Part shown: positions 15,996 to 24,606 of the stretch, in pieces
Numbering within the stretch: position 1 is the stretch's first letter
How the letters are laid out: every line of letters begins with the position of its first letter
From: SZUA-442 sp963759175
GTDB taxonomy: Bacteria > Actinomycetota > Acidimicrobiia > Spongiisociales > UBA5794
NCBI GenBank assembly: GCA_963759175.1
Contig: CAVWXP010000008.1
Coordinates: forward strand, 179,445 to 243,444
Length of the DNA: 64,000 nucleotides
Reading direction: 5' to 3'
Program-made: the position numbers and the translations under genes
Notes under the pieces: model-generated
Told to the model about the DNA's origin: nothing
The model's database searches: none
Seen by the model: only the letters and a program-made list of their open reading frames with translations

Positions 15996-16589
15996 TCAGG
16001 GTCGGATGCACAGGGCCGACACCAGGGTCTCGGCGGTGCTGGCGGCGATCTCGTCCACCGAACCCTTGGGATCGTCGGCACCCATGACCACCTTGCCACC
16101 CGTCATGATGATGCCCTCCATCATCCGACCGACCAGCATCGGGGGCATGGGACGGAAGCATCCCGTCTCCACACCATCGCGGTAGATGGATGCGAACTCG
16201 TCGGCGATCCCCCCGTGGGCGTCGGCGATGTTGCGCTGGGCCTCAGGCGACAAGCGGGGTACCTCGGTGTGAAGGATCAGGCCGATGTGGTCGGTTCCCA
16301 CGAACTGGACCATCCTCCTGCCGAGCTCGTACAGCCGTTCATCCGGCGGCAGGGCAGAATCGACGGAGGTGAGGATGTCGATCGTCAGCGGCGGGAGGTC
16401 CCTGCGCACCAGTTCGACGAGGAGGTCCTCCTTCGACGAGAAGTGCTCGTAGAACGTCGTGCGTCCCATACCCACCGCAGCAGTGATGTCACTGTGGGAC
16501 ATGGTCTCGTATCCCCGCTCGGCGATGAGGACCCGTGCCGCATCGAGCATCGCGTCGTGGGTCGAGGTGGATGCGGTTCGAGAAGCCAT
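15996..16589 (-). CDS. TetR family transcriptional regulator
   Basis: The 197-aa product has a TetR helix-turn-helix at residues about 12-58 (ARVLIAERGYETMSHSDITA and VGMGRTTFYEHFSSKEDLL) and an all-helical C-terminal ligand domain. It diverges from hmuTUV with 101 bases between the starts, so it may control the haem transporter, itself, or both. Its 3' end lies 10 bases from the trmD start. The ATG is 7 nt after TACCCT. The ligand is unknown. Confidence 0.88.
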   Translation of the reverse strand: MASRTASTSTHDAMLDAARVLIAERGYETMSHSDITAAVGMGRTTFYEHFSSKEDLLVELVRRDLPPLTIDILTSVDSALPPDERLYELGRRMVQFVGTDHIGLILHTEVPRLSPEAQRNIADAHGGIADEFASIYRDGVETGCFRPMPPMLVGRMMEGIIMTGGKVVMGADDPKGSVDEIAASTAETLVSALCIRP

Positions 16590-16596
16590 CGACGAC

Positions 16597-16602
16597 AGGG
16601 TA
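16597..16602 (-). promoter_or_regulatory. -10 box TACCCT of the tetR gene, leaderless
   Basis: TACCCT on the minus strand ends 7 nt before the ATG at 16589. Confidence 0.5.
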
Positions 16603-16627
16603 ACGACGTCGACGCCGACTTCGTGTC

Positions 16628-16641
16628 GGAACGGTACGTCC
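16628..16641. promoter_or_regulatory. Imperfect palindrome, candidate TetR operator
   Basis: GGAACGGTACGTCC has near dyad symmetry (GGAACG / CGTCC). It sits between the divergent tetR and hmuT starts, just upstream of a TAGCGT that could be the hmuT -10 box. Only position and symmetry support it. Confidence 0.3.
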
Positions 16642-16690
16642 CTAGCGTCGTTTTCATTCCGCCCGACCGGTCCTGCACGGAGGAACGACC

Positions 16691-17647
16691 ATGCCAAGAA
16701 CAGCGATCGCGCTCGTGCTCGTCGCTGCCGTCGGTGTCGGAGCGTGTAGCGCCAGCGAATCGGGGTCGCAGGGCTCGACGACAACCGCTGGAGCCGCCCC
16801 GGAAGCCCAGACCGGCACCTATGAGGGTGCCGACGGCGTCGTCTCGTCGATCGAGGACACCTCGCGCATCGTTTCGCTCAACGGCGACCTCACCGAGACC
16901 ATCTTCGCACTCGGCGCCGGTGATCGTGTGGTGGGGATCGACCTCACCACGACGTACCCCGCCGAAGCAGCGGCGCTCCCCGACGTCGGGCTCGGGCGCA
17001 ACCTCAATGCCGAGGCCGTCATCGGCCTCTCGCCGACGCTCGTCATCGGCGACACCCAGGTGGAGCCGATCGCGGCCATCGACCAGATCCGCGCTGCCGG
17101 GATCCCGGTCGTGATCCTCCGGGCAGAGGTGACCCTCCAGGGGGTGATCCGCAAGATCGGCAACGTCGGAGAGATCCTCGACCTGCCGGCCGAGGCCTCT
17201 GCGCTCGCAGAGAGGGTCCAGGGCGAGATCGATGACGCCGTCGCCCTCGCCGCGACGGCGACGTCGGAACCGCGCGCCGCCTACCTGTACGTGCGCGGCC
17301 CCGAGACCCTCCTGCTGTTCGGCAACGGCATGCCGACGCACTTCCTCATCGAAGCGGCCTCCGCCGTCGACGCGGCTGGAGACATCGGCGTGGTGTTCGC
17401 CGAGAACCTGTCCGCTGAGCGTCTCGTCACCGCCGCACCCGAGATCCTCATCACACCCGAGGAGGGCTTCGAGATCATCGGCGGCATCGACGCCTTCCTC
17501 GCCCTCCCCGGCGTTTCCGACACGCCAGCCGGCCGCGACGGCGCAGTGCTGACCTACGACGAGGCGCTGCTGCTCGGCATGGGCCCGCGCGTCGGTGAGG
17601 CGCTTCGCCAGCTGGTCATCGATCTACACCCCGAGATCGACGGCTGA
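16691..17647 (+). CDS. hmuT: Haem ABC transporter substrate-binding lipoprotein
   Basis: HmuT binds haem outside the membrane and delivers it to HmuUV. The 318-aa product has a lipoprotein signal with lipobox VGAC, a Thr/Gly/Ala linker, and a class III periplasmic-binding fold: RIVSLNGDLTETIFALGAGD at the start, NLNAEAVIGLSPTLVIGD in the middle and ALPGVSDTPAGRDGAVLTYD then EALLLGMGPRVGEALR at the end, a HmuT-like pattern. GGAGG precedes the ATG. The stop overlaps the permease start as TGATG. Cobalamin or siderophore specificity is a less likely alternative. Confidence 0.85.
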   Translation: MPRTAIALVLVAAVGVGACSASESGSQGSTTTAGAAPEAQTGTYEGADGVVSSIEDTSRIVSLNGDLTETIFALGAGDRVVGIDLTTTYPAEAAALPDVGLGRNLNAEAVIGLSPTLVIGDTQVEPIAAIDQIRAAGIPVVILRAEVTLQGVIRKIGNVGEILDLPAEASALAERVQGEIDDAVALAATATSEPRAAYLYVRGPETLLLFGNGMPTHFLIEAASAVDAAGDIGVVFAENLSAERLVTAAPEILITPEEGFEIIGGIDAFLALPGVSDTPAGRDGAVLTYDEALLLGMGPRVGEALRQLVIDLHPEIDG

Positions 17648-18663
17648 TGGGGCCCTCCCGATCGACATCGTCGGTGATCGCGATCGGCGTCGTCGGCACC
17701 GTCATCGTCGTGGCGATCGCGCTCGCCGTGGGTGCGACGAACATCTCACCGCTCGACACCGCCAGGGTGATCGCCGACCGGTTGCTCCCCATCGATCTGG
17801 CCACGCCGGACGTGGCGGACGCGATCATCTGGAACATCCGATTGCCCAGGGTGCTTGCGGCGCTCGGTGCGGGAGCGGCCCTCGGCATCGGAGGAGTCGT
17901 CCTCCAGGGGCTGTTCCGCAACCCGGTGGCCGATCCCCAACTCGTCGGTCTGTCCGCGGTCGCATCGATCGGGGTGCTCCTCGGTGCGTGGATCGGATGG
18001 AACGCGCTCGGTCCGATCGCCGCCGTCGTCGGCGGCGCCGTCGCCGGCGCCACTGGTGCGGGGGTCGTCCGCATCCTCGCCCGCAACAGTGAAGGGGACG
18101 GCTCGCGGTTCATCCTCGCCGGCATCGGATTCGGCGTTGCGATCGCCGGCGTGGTCGCGGCGGGTGCGGTCGCCCTCAACGATCCTCGCATTCCCGATGT
18201 CCCGTTCTGGTTCGTCGGCGGCCTCGGCGGCTCCACCTGGGGGACGGCGGGTTGGGTTCTCGGCGTCGCCTTCGTGGCGACGGCCATCGTTCTGCCCTTC
18301 GGTGACCGCATCGACATCATGAGCCTCGGAACCGCATCGGCATCCCACCTCGGAGTCGATGTCGCACGGGTGAGCGCCGTGAGCCTGGCGGCGATCGGTC
18401 TGGGTGTCGGTGCAGCCGTGGGGGCGGCCGGAGTGGTCGCTTTCGTGGGGCTCCTTGCCGGGTCACGGGCCCGTGCGATCGTCGGCGCCCACCACCGGGT
18501 GGCGATCGTCGCGGCGTTCTTCCTCGGCGCATGGTTCCTCATCGGCGCCGATGCGCTCGGACGGCTCGTCGGTGGACGATTCGAGATCCCGGTGGGTCTC
18601 GTCACGGCGGCACTCGGTGGTCCCTACCTGGTGTGGATGATCGCCACGCGGAGGTCGACGTGA
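17647..18663 (+). CDS. hmuU: Haem ABC transporter permease (FecCD family)
   Basis: This 338-aa integral membrane protein has about ten hydrophobic helices. Family segments include IRLPRVLAALGAGAALGIGG, VVLQGLFRNPVADPQLVGLS and, near the end, FVGLLAGSRARAIVGAHHR, matching the coupling region of FecCD permeases. The start overlaps the hmuT stop by one base and the end overlaps hmuV by four, so the three genes form one operon. Substrate assignment follows from HmuT. Confidence 0.9.
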   Translation: MGPSRSTSSVIAIGVVGTVIVVAIALAVGATNISPLDTARVIADRLLPIDLATPDVADAIIWNIRLPRVLAALGAGAALGIGGVVLQGLFRNPVADPQLVGLSAVASIGVLLGAWIGWNALGPIAAVVGGAVAGATGAGVVRILARNSEGDGSRFILAGIGFGVAIAGVVAAGAVALNDPRIPDVPFWFVGGLGGSTWGTAGWVLGVAFVATAIVLPFGDRIDIMSLGTASASHLGVDVARVSAVSLAAIGLGVGAAVGAAGVVAFVGLLAGSRARAIVGAHHRVAIVAAFFLGAWFLIGADALGRLVGGRFEIPVGLVTAALGGPYLVWMIATRRST

Positions 18664-19415
18664 CCGACATCGTCGTCAGCGGCCTCTCCGTCGACCTCGG
18701 GCGAGGAACGGTGCTGCGCGGCATCGACCTCACCATCGCCGCCGGCGAACTGACCTGCATCGTGGGCCCCAACGGTGCAGGGAAGACGACCCTGATGCGA
18801 TCCATCGCCGGTGAGATCCCCGACCACGGAGGGTCGATCCTGGTGGACGGTCGCCCGATCGACCGCATCTCCGTCGCCGATCGCGCCCGCCTGAGGGCAT
18901 TCCTCGCCCAGACGGATCGCACCGACATCCCCTACACGGCAGCCGTCGTCGTCGCGTTCGGAACCCATCTCTCCGCCCTCGATGCCGAGGGCCAACGCAC
19001 GGTCGTCGAAGCGAACCTCGAGGCCCTCGAGATCGCCGGCCTTGCACACCAGGTGGTCTCGACCCTTTCTGGCGGAGAGCAGCGCAGGGTGGCGATTGCA
19101 CGCACATTGGCCCAGGACGCATCCGTGATCCTGCTCGACGAGCCAACCGACAGCCTCGACCTCGCCCATGCCGACCTCGTGATGCGCCTCGCTGTCGATC
19201 GGGCACGAGCAGGCCGAACGATCGCGGTGACGAGCCATGATCTCAACCTCGCGGCACGCCACGGGGACCGCATCGTCATGATCGACGAGGGCTCGATCGT
19301 CGCCGACGGCGATGCCAACGAGGTCCTGACGGAGCCACTCCTGTCGTCCGTGTACCGATGCAGGGTGCAGATCGCGACCCATCCCGACGATGGCGGTCCG
19401 GTGGTGTTCCTTTGA
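18660..19415 (+). CDS. hmuV: Haem ABC transporter ATP-binding protein
   Basis: The 251-aa ATPase drives the HmuTUV importer. It shows Walker A GPNGAGKTT, the signature LSGGEQRRVAIAR, Walker B VILLDEPTDSLD and the switch His in AVTSHD. The start is the GTG sharing GTGA with the permease stop. A longer upstream open frame in the same phase lies inside hmuU and is not used. It ends convergently with cofH, 42 bases apart. Confidence 0.92.
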   Translation: MTDIVVSGLSVDLGRGTVLRGIDLTIAAGELTCIVGPNGAGKTTLMRSIAGEIPDHGGSILVDGRPIDRISVADRARLRAFLAQTDRTDIPYTAAVVVAFGTHLSALDAEGQRTVVEANLEALEIAGLAHQVVSTLSGGEQRRVAIARTLAQDASVILLDEPTDSLDLAHADLVMRLAVDRARAGRTIAVTSHDLNLAARHGDRIVMIDEGSIVADGDANEVLTEPLLSSVYRCRVQIATHPDDGGPVVFL

Positions 19416-19457
19416 GGCGACGACGGGGAAACACCGACCGTATCCGGCGACTCCGCG

Positions 19458-21326
19458 TCAGATGATGCGGATACCCGACTCGATCGGCTCATAGACCGTA
19501 TTGCGACGAACCGGGTGCCGGTCGAGGTCGAGGATCAGGTCCATGAAGTCACGCTGATCGACCTCCGTTCCGTGGCTGGCTCCGGCCGCCCGCGATATCG
19601 ACTCGTCCATCAGGGTGCCGCCGACGTCGTTGCACCCGGATCGCAGGAGCGCTTCGGCCCCGTCGAGGCCGAGCTTCACCCATGAGGCCTGGATGTTGTC
19701 GATCAAGCCGATGAACGCCAACCTCGCCACAGCGTGCACCAGGATCACCTCGTCCCATGTGGGGCCGGGGCGCGACGCACCGCGAAGCCAGATCGGCGCC
19801 CCCATGTGCACGAACGGCAGGGGCACGAACTCGGTGAACCCGCCGGTACGGCGCTGGATGGATCGCAGCACCTCGATGTGGTTCGCCCAGGACCGGGGCC
19901 CGTCGACGTGTCCGAACATCATGGTCGAGGTCGTCCGGAGTCCGATGTCGTGGGCTGTGAGCATCACCTCGGCCCACTGGCTGGTACGGAGTTTGTCCGG
20001 GCACAGGGTCCGCCGCACGTCATCGTCGAGGATCTCGGCGGCCGTGCCCGGGAGCGTGCCGAGACCGACGTCGGCGAGCTCGACGAGCAGCTCGCGGATG
20101 GTCCGGCCGGACGTCTCAGCCCCCTGCCAGATCTCGAGCGGTGTGAAGCCGTGGATGTGCATGTCCGGCACGGCTGCCTTCACGGCACGGACGACCTCGA
20201 GGTAGAAGTCCCCCGTGAACCCCGGATGGATCCCACCCTGCAGGCAGACCTCGGTGGCACCTCGGGCCCACGCCTCGGCGGACCGTTCGGCGACCTCGTC
20301 CACGGTCATCAGGTAGGGCGTGCCACGCAGGTCGAGCGACCGTGGCCCCTTTGAGAACGCACAGAAGCCGCACTTGAAGTAGCACTGGTTCGTGTAGTTG
20401 ATGTTGCGATTGACGACGAAGGTGACATCGTCGCCGACGACGGCACGTCGAACGATATCGGCGGCGTCGGCGATGGCCTCGACATCCCTCCCGTGCGCAC
20501 CGAACAGGATCTCGACCTCGTCACGGGTCGGGGCCACGCCGGACAGGGCAGCTTCGAGAATGGGGAGGACCCGAGGGGAGGCGTCCTCGACAAGCGCCCG
20601 ATCACCGGTGATCCAGCCCTCATCGGCCCATGCGGTCGAGATCCTCGCCTCGCGAGTCGGCACGTCCATGTCGCGACCGGGAGCCCAGGCCTCACGCGGT
20701 CGCGCCCGACCGAGGCCATCGACCTGGTTCAGCCACGTTGCGAAGGCACCATCGTCCAGCTCGTCGGCGACGGTGTCGTAGTCGAGGCCTACTGGCAGGG
20801 CCGTCCGTTCCACCAGCGTGTGGTGCGGTGCGAGAGCGGTTCGGAGCTCTCCGATACGTTCCGTGTCCCAGTCGCGCAGGACGAGATCCGTCGCACCTTT
20901 CTCGACAGCAGCGACTGCGTCCCCCACCGAATCGACGAAGGTGGATACGGCGACATCGAGTCCGGGGAGATCGACGAGGGACGCCATCGGCTCGACGGCG
21001 CTTCGGCGGCACCTGACGAACGCGGCTCCGGTGACCGCGAGGGCGTCGAGGACGGCCATCTCCGATCCGTCAGCGTCGATGGTGATCCGCCACGGGGCGA
21101 CGCCAGCCCTTTCGAGCGCCCGGGCCTGCGAAGGGTCCACGGCGTACGCAGGTGCTGACACGGCGGCCGTGCCGGACACCGTCAGGAGTCCGCCACGCTG
21201 GGCCTCCTCGATATCACCGGGCGTCGGTTCCACCACGCCGACCGCGAGGGTCCCTTCTTTGCGTCGCGTCGATGCCCACACCTCATGGACGGCGTCGCTC
21301 GGGCGAAGGCGAAGGAAGGTGATCAT
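19458..21326 (-). CDS. cofH: FO synthase subunit 2 (CofH) with about 240-residue N-terminal domain
   Basis: CofH is the radical SAM enzyme that joins tyrosine to 5-amino-6-ribitylaminouracil, and with CofG makes the deazaflavin FO of coenzyme F420. The CofH part begins near residue 240, with the cluster motif C315-x3-C319-x2-C322 (QCYFKCGFC), EVCLQGGIHPGF and TTSTMMFGHVD. The product is 622 aa; stand-alone CofH has its cluster motif near residue 60. Residues 1-210 form an extra alpha/beta domain that resembles, from memory, the N-terminal part of archaeal-type 3-dehydroquinate synthase II (TFVDSVGDAVAAVEKGATDL). The start overlaps the cofG stop as ATGA, so no longer fusion is present. Confidence 0.88.
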   Translation of the reverse strand: MITFLRLRPSDAVHEVWASTRRKEGTLAVGVVEPTPGDIEEAQRGGLLTVSGTAAVSAPAYAVDPSQARALERAGVAPWRITIDADGSEMAVLDALAVTGAAFVRCRRSAVEPMASLVDLPGLDVAVSTFVDSVGDAVAAVEKGATDLVLRDWDTERIGELRTALAPHHTLVERTALPVGLDYDTVADELDDGAFATWLNQVDGLGRARPREAWAPGRDMDVPTREARISTAWADEGWITGDRALVEDASPRVLPILEAALSGVAPTRDEVEILFGAHGRDVEAIADAADIVRRAVVGDDVTFVVNRNINYTNQCYFKCGFCAFSKGPRSLDLRGTPYLMTVDEVAERSAEAWARGATEVCLQGGIHPGFTGDFYLEVVRAVKAAVPDMHIHGFTPLEIWQGAETSGRTIRELLVELADVGLGTLPGTAAEILDDDVRRTLCPDKLRTSQWAEVMLTAHDIGLRTTSTMMFGHVDGPRSWANHIEVLRSIQRRTGGFTEFVPLPFVHMGAPIWLRGASRPGPTWDEVILVHAVARLAFIGLIDNIQASWVKLGLDGAEALLRSGCNDVGGTLMDESISRAAGASHGTEVDQRDFMDLILDLDRHPVRRNTVYEPIESGIRII

Positions 21327-22468
21327 GGTTGGCTCGCGATCGGGACGGGTGACAGCGCCGCATATCCGTCGGCATCCGTGCGCCCGCGGGCTGCGGCGAG
21401 GAGGTCGGCGTCGACCCAGTGCGACGTCATGTACTCCGGATAGATCGGTAGGCGAGCGGTGAGCGTGAACCCCGCCCGCTCGGTGGTCGATCGCAGGGTC
21501 TCGAGGTGGGGCCACGGAGCCTCCGGGTTGACCCAGTCGATCGTGACCGGGCTGACCCCACCCCAGTCGTTGATGCCGGCGTCGAGGTACACGCCGTAGT
21601 CCTCGGTGAGGTTCGGCGGCACCTGGATGTTCGCCTCAGCGCCGAGTATCCATCGCGCCAGCGCCACGACCCGCACGAAGTAGGGGATGTCCGGCTCGGG
21701 AGCGAAGCGCATCCGCGTGTTGGCCTTCGCCCGAAAGTTCTGGATGATGAACTCCTGGAGGTGCCCGTGGCAGTCCTGGATGGCTCGGAGGGCGATGAGG
21801 CTGTCGACGATCTCATCGGGGCGTTCCCCTATCCCGACGAGGATGCCCGTCGTGAAGGGCACCCGCTGGCGAGCCGCGGCCTCGATCGTCTCCACTCGCC
21901 GTGCTGGGACCTTGTCCGGGCAGTCGTGGTGAGGCATGCCGGGTTCCGTGAGGCGATCGGAGATGTTCTCGAGCATCAGTCCCATCGACAGGTTGGTGGG
22001 CCGCAGCGCAGCGATGTCGGCCTCGGACATGACCCCGGGGTTGGCGTGCGGGAACAGACGGGTCTCGGATCGGATGAGTGACGACATGGCAGCGACATAC
22101 TCGAGCGTGGTCACACATCCGTGGCTCTCGAGGAAGGCACGGGCCTGCGGCCACTTGTCCTCGGGGGCATCACCCAACGTGAGGAGCGCCTCGGTGCAAT
22201 CGAGGTCGTCACCTGCCCGTGCGATGGCGAGTACGTCGTCGGGGGTCAGGTACTCACCGCCACCGCCGGGAGGCTTCACGAACGTGCAGTAGGTGCACGT
22301 GTCACGACACATCGTGGTGATCGGGATGAACACCTTTCGCGAGTACGTGATCGTCCGCCCGTGGCCTTCGTCGCGAAGGCGCGCCGCCTCCGCGAGCAGA
22401 GCCGCAGCGTCGACGTCACCGGCGAGCAACCCGATGGCGAGGGACCGATCCGGTTCGGGGAATGGCAT
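21323..22468 (-). CDS. cofG: FO synthase subunit 1 (CofG)
   Basis: CofG is the radical SAM partner of CofH and forms the deazaflavin ring of FO. The 381-aa product has the cluster motif C-x3-C-x2-C in TTMCRDTCTYCTF, then LTLGDAPE, LRPTNLSMGLMLENISDRL and EFIIQNFRAKANTRM, all CofG features. In many actinobacteria cofG and cofH are fused as fbiC; here they are separate but overlap by 4 bases in the same order. The ATG is 6 nt after TAGCTT, indicating a leaderless mRNA. Confidence 0.94.
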   Translation of the reverse strand: MPFPEPDRSLAIGLLAGDVDAAALLAEAARLRDEGHGRTITYSRKVFIPITTMCRDTCTYCTFVKPPGGGGEYLTPDDVLAIARAGDDLDCTEALLTLGDAPEDKWPQARAFLESHGCVTTLEYVAAMSSLIRSETRLFPHANPGVMSEADIAALRPTNLSMGLMLENISDRLTEPGMPHHDCPDKVPARRVETIEAAARQRVPFTTGILVGIGERPDEIVDSLIALRAIQDCHGHLQEFIIQNFRAKANTRMRFAPEPDIPYFVRVVALARWILGAEANIQVPPNLTEDYGVYLDAGINDWGGVSPVTIDWVNPEAPWPHLETLRSTTERAGFTLTARLPIYPEYMTSHWVDADLLAAARGRTDADGYAALSPVPIASQP

Positions 22469-22474
22469 CGGGAG

Positions 22475-22480
22475 AAGCTA
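22475..22480 (-). promoter_or_regulatory. -10 box TAGCTT of cofGH, leaderless
   Basis: TAGCTT on the minus strand ends 6 nt before the cofG ATG. Confidence 0.5.
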
Positions 22481-22540
22481 TCACGTTCACGCCGGGCCGG
22501 GGACGGCACGGCGTCGATCCGGCTCGGGGCCCTCGCCGGG

Positions 22541-22546
22541 TACCCT
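22541..22546 (+). promoter_or_regulatory. -10 box TACCCT, leaderless
   Basis: TACCCT ends 6 nt before the ATG at 22553. It is divergent from the cofG promoter, 60 bases apart. Confidence 0.5.
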
Positions 22547-22552
22547 GCCGCC

Positions 22553-23425
22553 ATGGGACGGTGGCTGTGGTGCGGAGCGATTCTGTCGGTGGCTCTGGCT
22601 GCCTGCTCCCCCGACGCGCAGGTCACGACCACCACGTCACCTGCACCGCCGGATGCCACCACCACGACCGCTCCCCCGGGGAGCGACCCGTGCACGTCGG
22701 GCGGCCTCCCGTTCTCGTCGGAGGGCCTCATCGCTGCACTGGGCGAAGCCACCTCCGATGCAACGCGCATTGCGGAGATCCGATGGGATCCCGCTGCGAC
22801 GTGTGAACGCATCACCATGGCCTTCACCACCGAGTCCGGTGCCCCGGCGACGACGTTGGGCCTCACCGGCGTCACGGCGTTCACGTTCACGGGGTCGCTG
22901 CGCGTGACGCTTCCACCGGACATCACCGCGACCGCCGTCGCCGACTCCCTCCTCGACGGCGACCTGATCCAGCAGCTCTACGTCGTCCGGGGACCCGCAA
23001 GGGACCTCTTCGTCGACATCATCGGCGTGCCCGGCGAACCCATCGCGGCCCGGGCGTTTCTCACGACGTCACCTGCGACCCTCGTCATCGACGTGGCCCC
23101 GGCCCCTGATGCGCCGGCTCCCGGCCCGGTGGCACGCTCTGATGTGGCGGTGATCGTGTCACCGCCACAGGGTCCGGCGCTGTACCCGGTAACCGTGGAG
23201 GCCTACGCCGCACCGTCCCTCCGGACGGTGCGGATCCAGGTGACCAACGACGAATCGGTGGCCATCGATCGAGCACTCGCCCTTGCCGGCGACTCGGATG
23301 CATGGCAGGCGATCTCCACACGGATCGAGGATGGCCCTGCTGGCCGTTCGACGCTATTCGTCGGGATCGTCGATCCGAACGCACGACAGCTCGACGGAGC
23401 AACGGTCGTCCTCGACCTGCCGTGA
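22553..23425 (+). CDS. Lipoprotein with AMIN-like and Gmad2-like domains
   Basis: The 290-aa product has a lipoprotein signal (lipobox LAAC at residues 15-18) and a Thr/Pro-rich linker to about residue 50. The central domain (ITMAFTTESG to ATLVIDVAPAP) resembles AMIN-type beta domains. The C-terminal part (VAVIVSPPQGPALYPVTVEA onward) resembles the Ig-like Gmad2 domain found with cell-wall and spore proteins. These assignments come from pattern only. A role at the cell envelope is inferred. No ribosome binding site; the message appears leaderless. Confidence 0.65.
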   Translation: MGRWLWCGAILSVALAACSPDAQVTTTTSPAPPDATTTTAPPGSDPCTSGGLPFSSEGLIAALGEATSDATRIAEIRWDPAATCERITMAFTTESGAPATTLGLTGVTAFTFTGSLRVTLPPDITATAVADSLLDGDLIQQLYVVRGPARDLFVDIIGVPGEPIAARAFLTTSPATLVIDVAPAPDAPAPGPVARSDVAVIVSPPQGPALYPVTVEAYAAPSLRTVRIQVTNDESVAIDRALALAGDSDAWQAISTRIEDGPAGRSTLFVGIVDPNARQLDGATVVLDLP

Positions 23426-23503
23426 GGTCGACCGTCACGGCGTCGATCATGCGCCCATGCATCGAGCGGACGGACTCGCTGGCACGCGATGATGCCCGAT
23501 CGG

Positions 23504-23509
23504 TAGGGT
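23504..23509 (+). promoter_or_regulatory. -10 box TAGGGT for the beta-propeller lipoprotein gene
   Basis: TAGGGT lies 18 nt upstream of the ATG at 23528, leaving a short leader that contains AGGAGG. Unlike its leaderless neighbours, this gene has a normal ribosome binding site. Confidence 0.4.
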
Positions 23510-23527
23510 TGCGCCAGGAGGCATGGC

Positions 23528-24568
23528 ATGAATCGCTCGATCGGTTCGGGGATCCTCGCGCTCATACTCATCGTCGGAGGCTGCTCGCCCGACGGAAGCG
23601 TCGACGAGGCATCGACGACCACTGCTGAGCCCGCGTCGACGACGATCGCCGAGAGCACCACCACGGAGGCGTCGACGACCACAGTCGTCGCGGACACGAC
23701 GACGACGGTCCCCCGGACTCGGCTCGAGGAATGGGGTTTCCCCGTCTCGGACGAATACGTCGTCGAGACCGTCGTCACCGACCTCGACGCTGGCACCGGT
23801 GGTCTCGCCGTCGCGGAGGACGGGACGATGTACATGGGGGATTTCGGCTACTCGGGGCACCCGGGCAACACCGTATTGCGCATCAGCGCCGACGGGATGG
23901 TCGAACCGTTCTCCACCCACGAGGACATGGACAGCCTGACGATGACGACGTTTGCCTCGGACGGTTCGATCCACCAATCGAGCTACGGCTCCGACCGGGT
24001 GTTCAGGATCGACGTCGACGGCAGCACCGAGCTCATCGTCGAGGGTATCCGCGGCCCAACCGGGATCGTCGAGCTCGACGACGGGACCCTCGTCGTCGAG
24101 GGATACGACAGCCGGGCGCTCTACAAGGTCTCGACCGACGGCACGACCGAGGAATGGGTCGTCGACACTCGCATGAACGGCCCCAACGGCCTCACGGTGG
24201 GACCCGACGGCACCCTCTACGTGATCTGCCATCGCAACGGTGATCTCTGGTCCGTGGATCCCGATGGATCACTCGAGAAGCTGTTCGCCTTCCCTGCTCC
24301 GACGGCACACGGCGTCTACCACGACGGTGGCGTGTTCATCACGAGTCGTACCGGCTTCGTGGTGTTCCGGTACGACGTGGCAAGCGGTGACGTGGTGATC
24401 ATCGCAGGCAGCGGCGAGGCGGGAACGGCCGACGGGCGAGGAGCGGAGGCGTCGTTCGGACGACTCAACGCGATCACGCTCGGGCCCGACGGTGCCTTCT
24501 ACGTCAACCACGGGGACGCCGCCGGGGTAGCGCCCGTGAGTATCCGCAGGATCGTCCACAACCCCTGA
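23528..24568 (+). CDS. Lipoprotein with NHL/SMP-30-like beta-propeller
   Basis: The 346-aa product starts with a signal and lipobox VGGC (about residues 16-19), then a long Thr/Ser/Glu linker, then a beta-propeller with repeated blades such as GTMYMGDFGYSGHPGNTVLR, GPNGLTVGPDGTLYVICH and NAITLGPDGAFYVNHGD. Such propellers act as binding modules or lactonase-like enzymes; no catalytic residues can be assigned. AGGAGG precedes the ATG. It ends convergently with icmF, with a heptad repeat tract between. Confidence 0.75.
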   Translation: MNRSIGSGILALILIVGGCSPDGSVDEASTTTAEPASTTIAESTTTEASTTTVVADTTTTVPRTRLEEWGFPVSDEYVVETVVTDLDAGTGGLAVAEDGTMYMGDFGYSGHPGNTVLRISADGMVEPFSTHEDMDSLTMTTFASDGSIHQSSYGSDRVFRIDVDGSTELIVEGIRGPTGIVELDDGTLVVEGYDSRALYKVSTDGTTEEWVVDTRMNGPNGLTVGPDGTLYVICHRNGDLWSVDPDGSLEKLFAFPAPTAHGVYHDGGVFITSRTGFVVFRYDVASGDVVIIAGSGEAGTADGRGAEASFGRLNAITLGPDGAFYVNHGDAAGVAPVSIRRIVHNP

Positions 24569-24574
24569 ACCCGA

Positions 24575-24600
24575 GGCTCAAAGCTCAAAGCTCAAAGCTC
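24575..24600. repeat. Heptad repeat GCTCAAA x3.5
   Basis: Three exact GCTCAAA units and a partial fourth fill the gap between two convergent genes. The unit is the same GAGCTTT/AAGCTC family as the tract near 13.45 kb, but here it is in one orientation only, so no strong hairpin forms. Confidence 0.8.
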
Positions 24601-24606
24601 TGCCGC

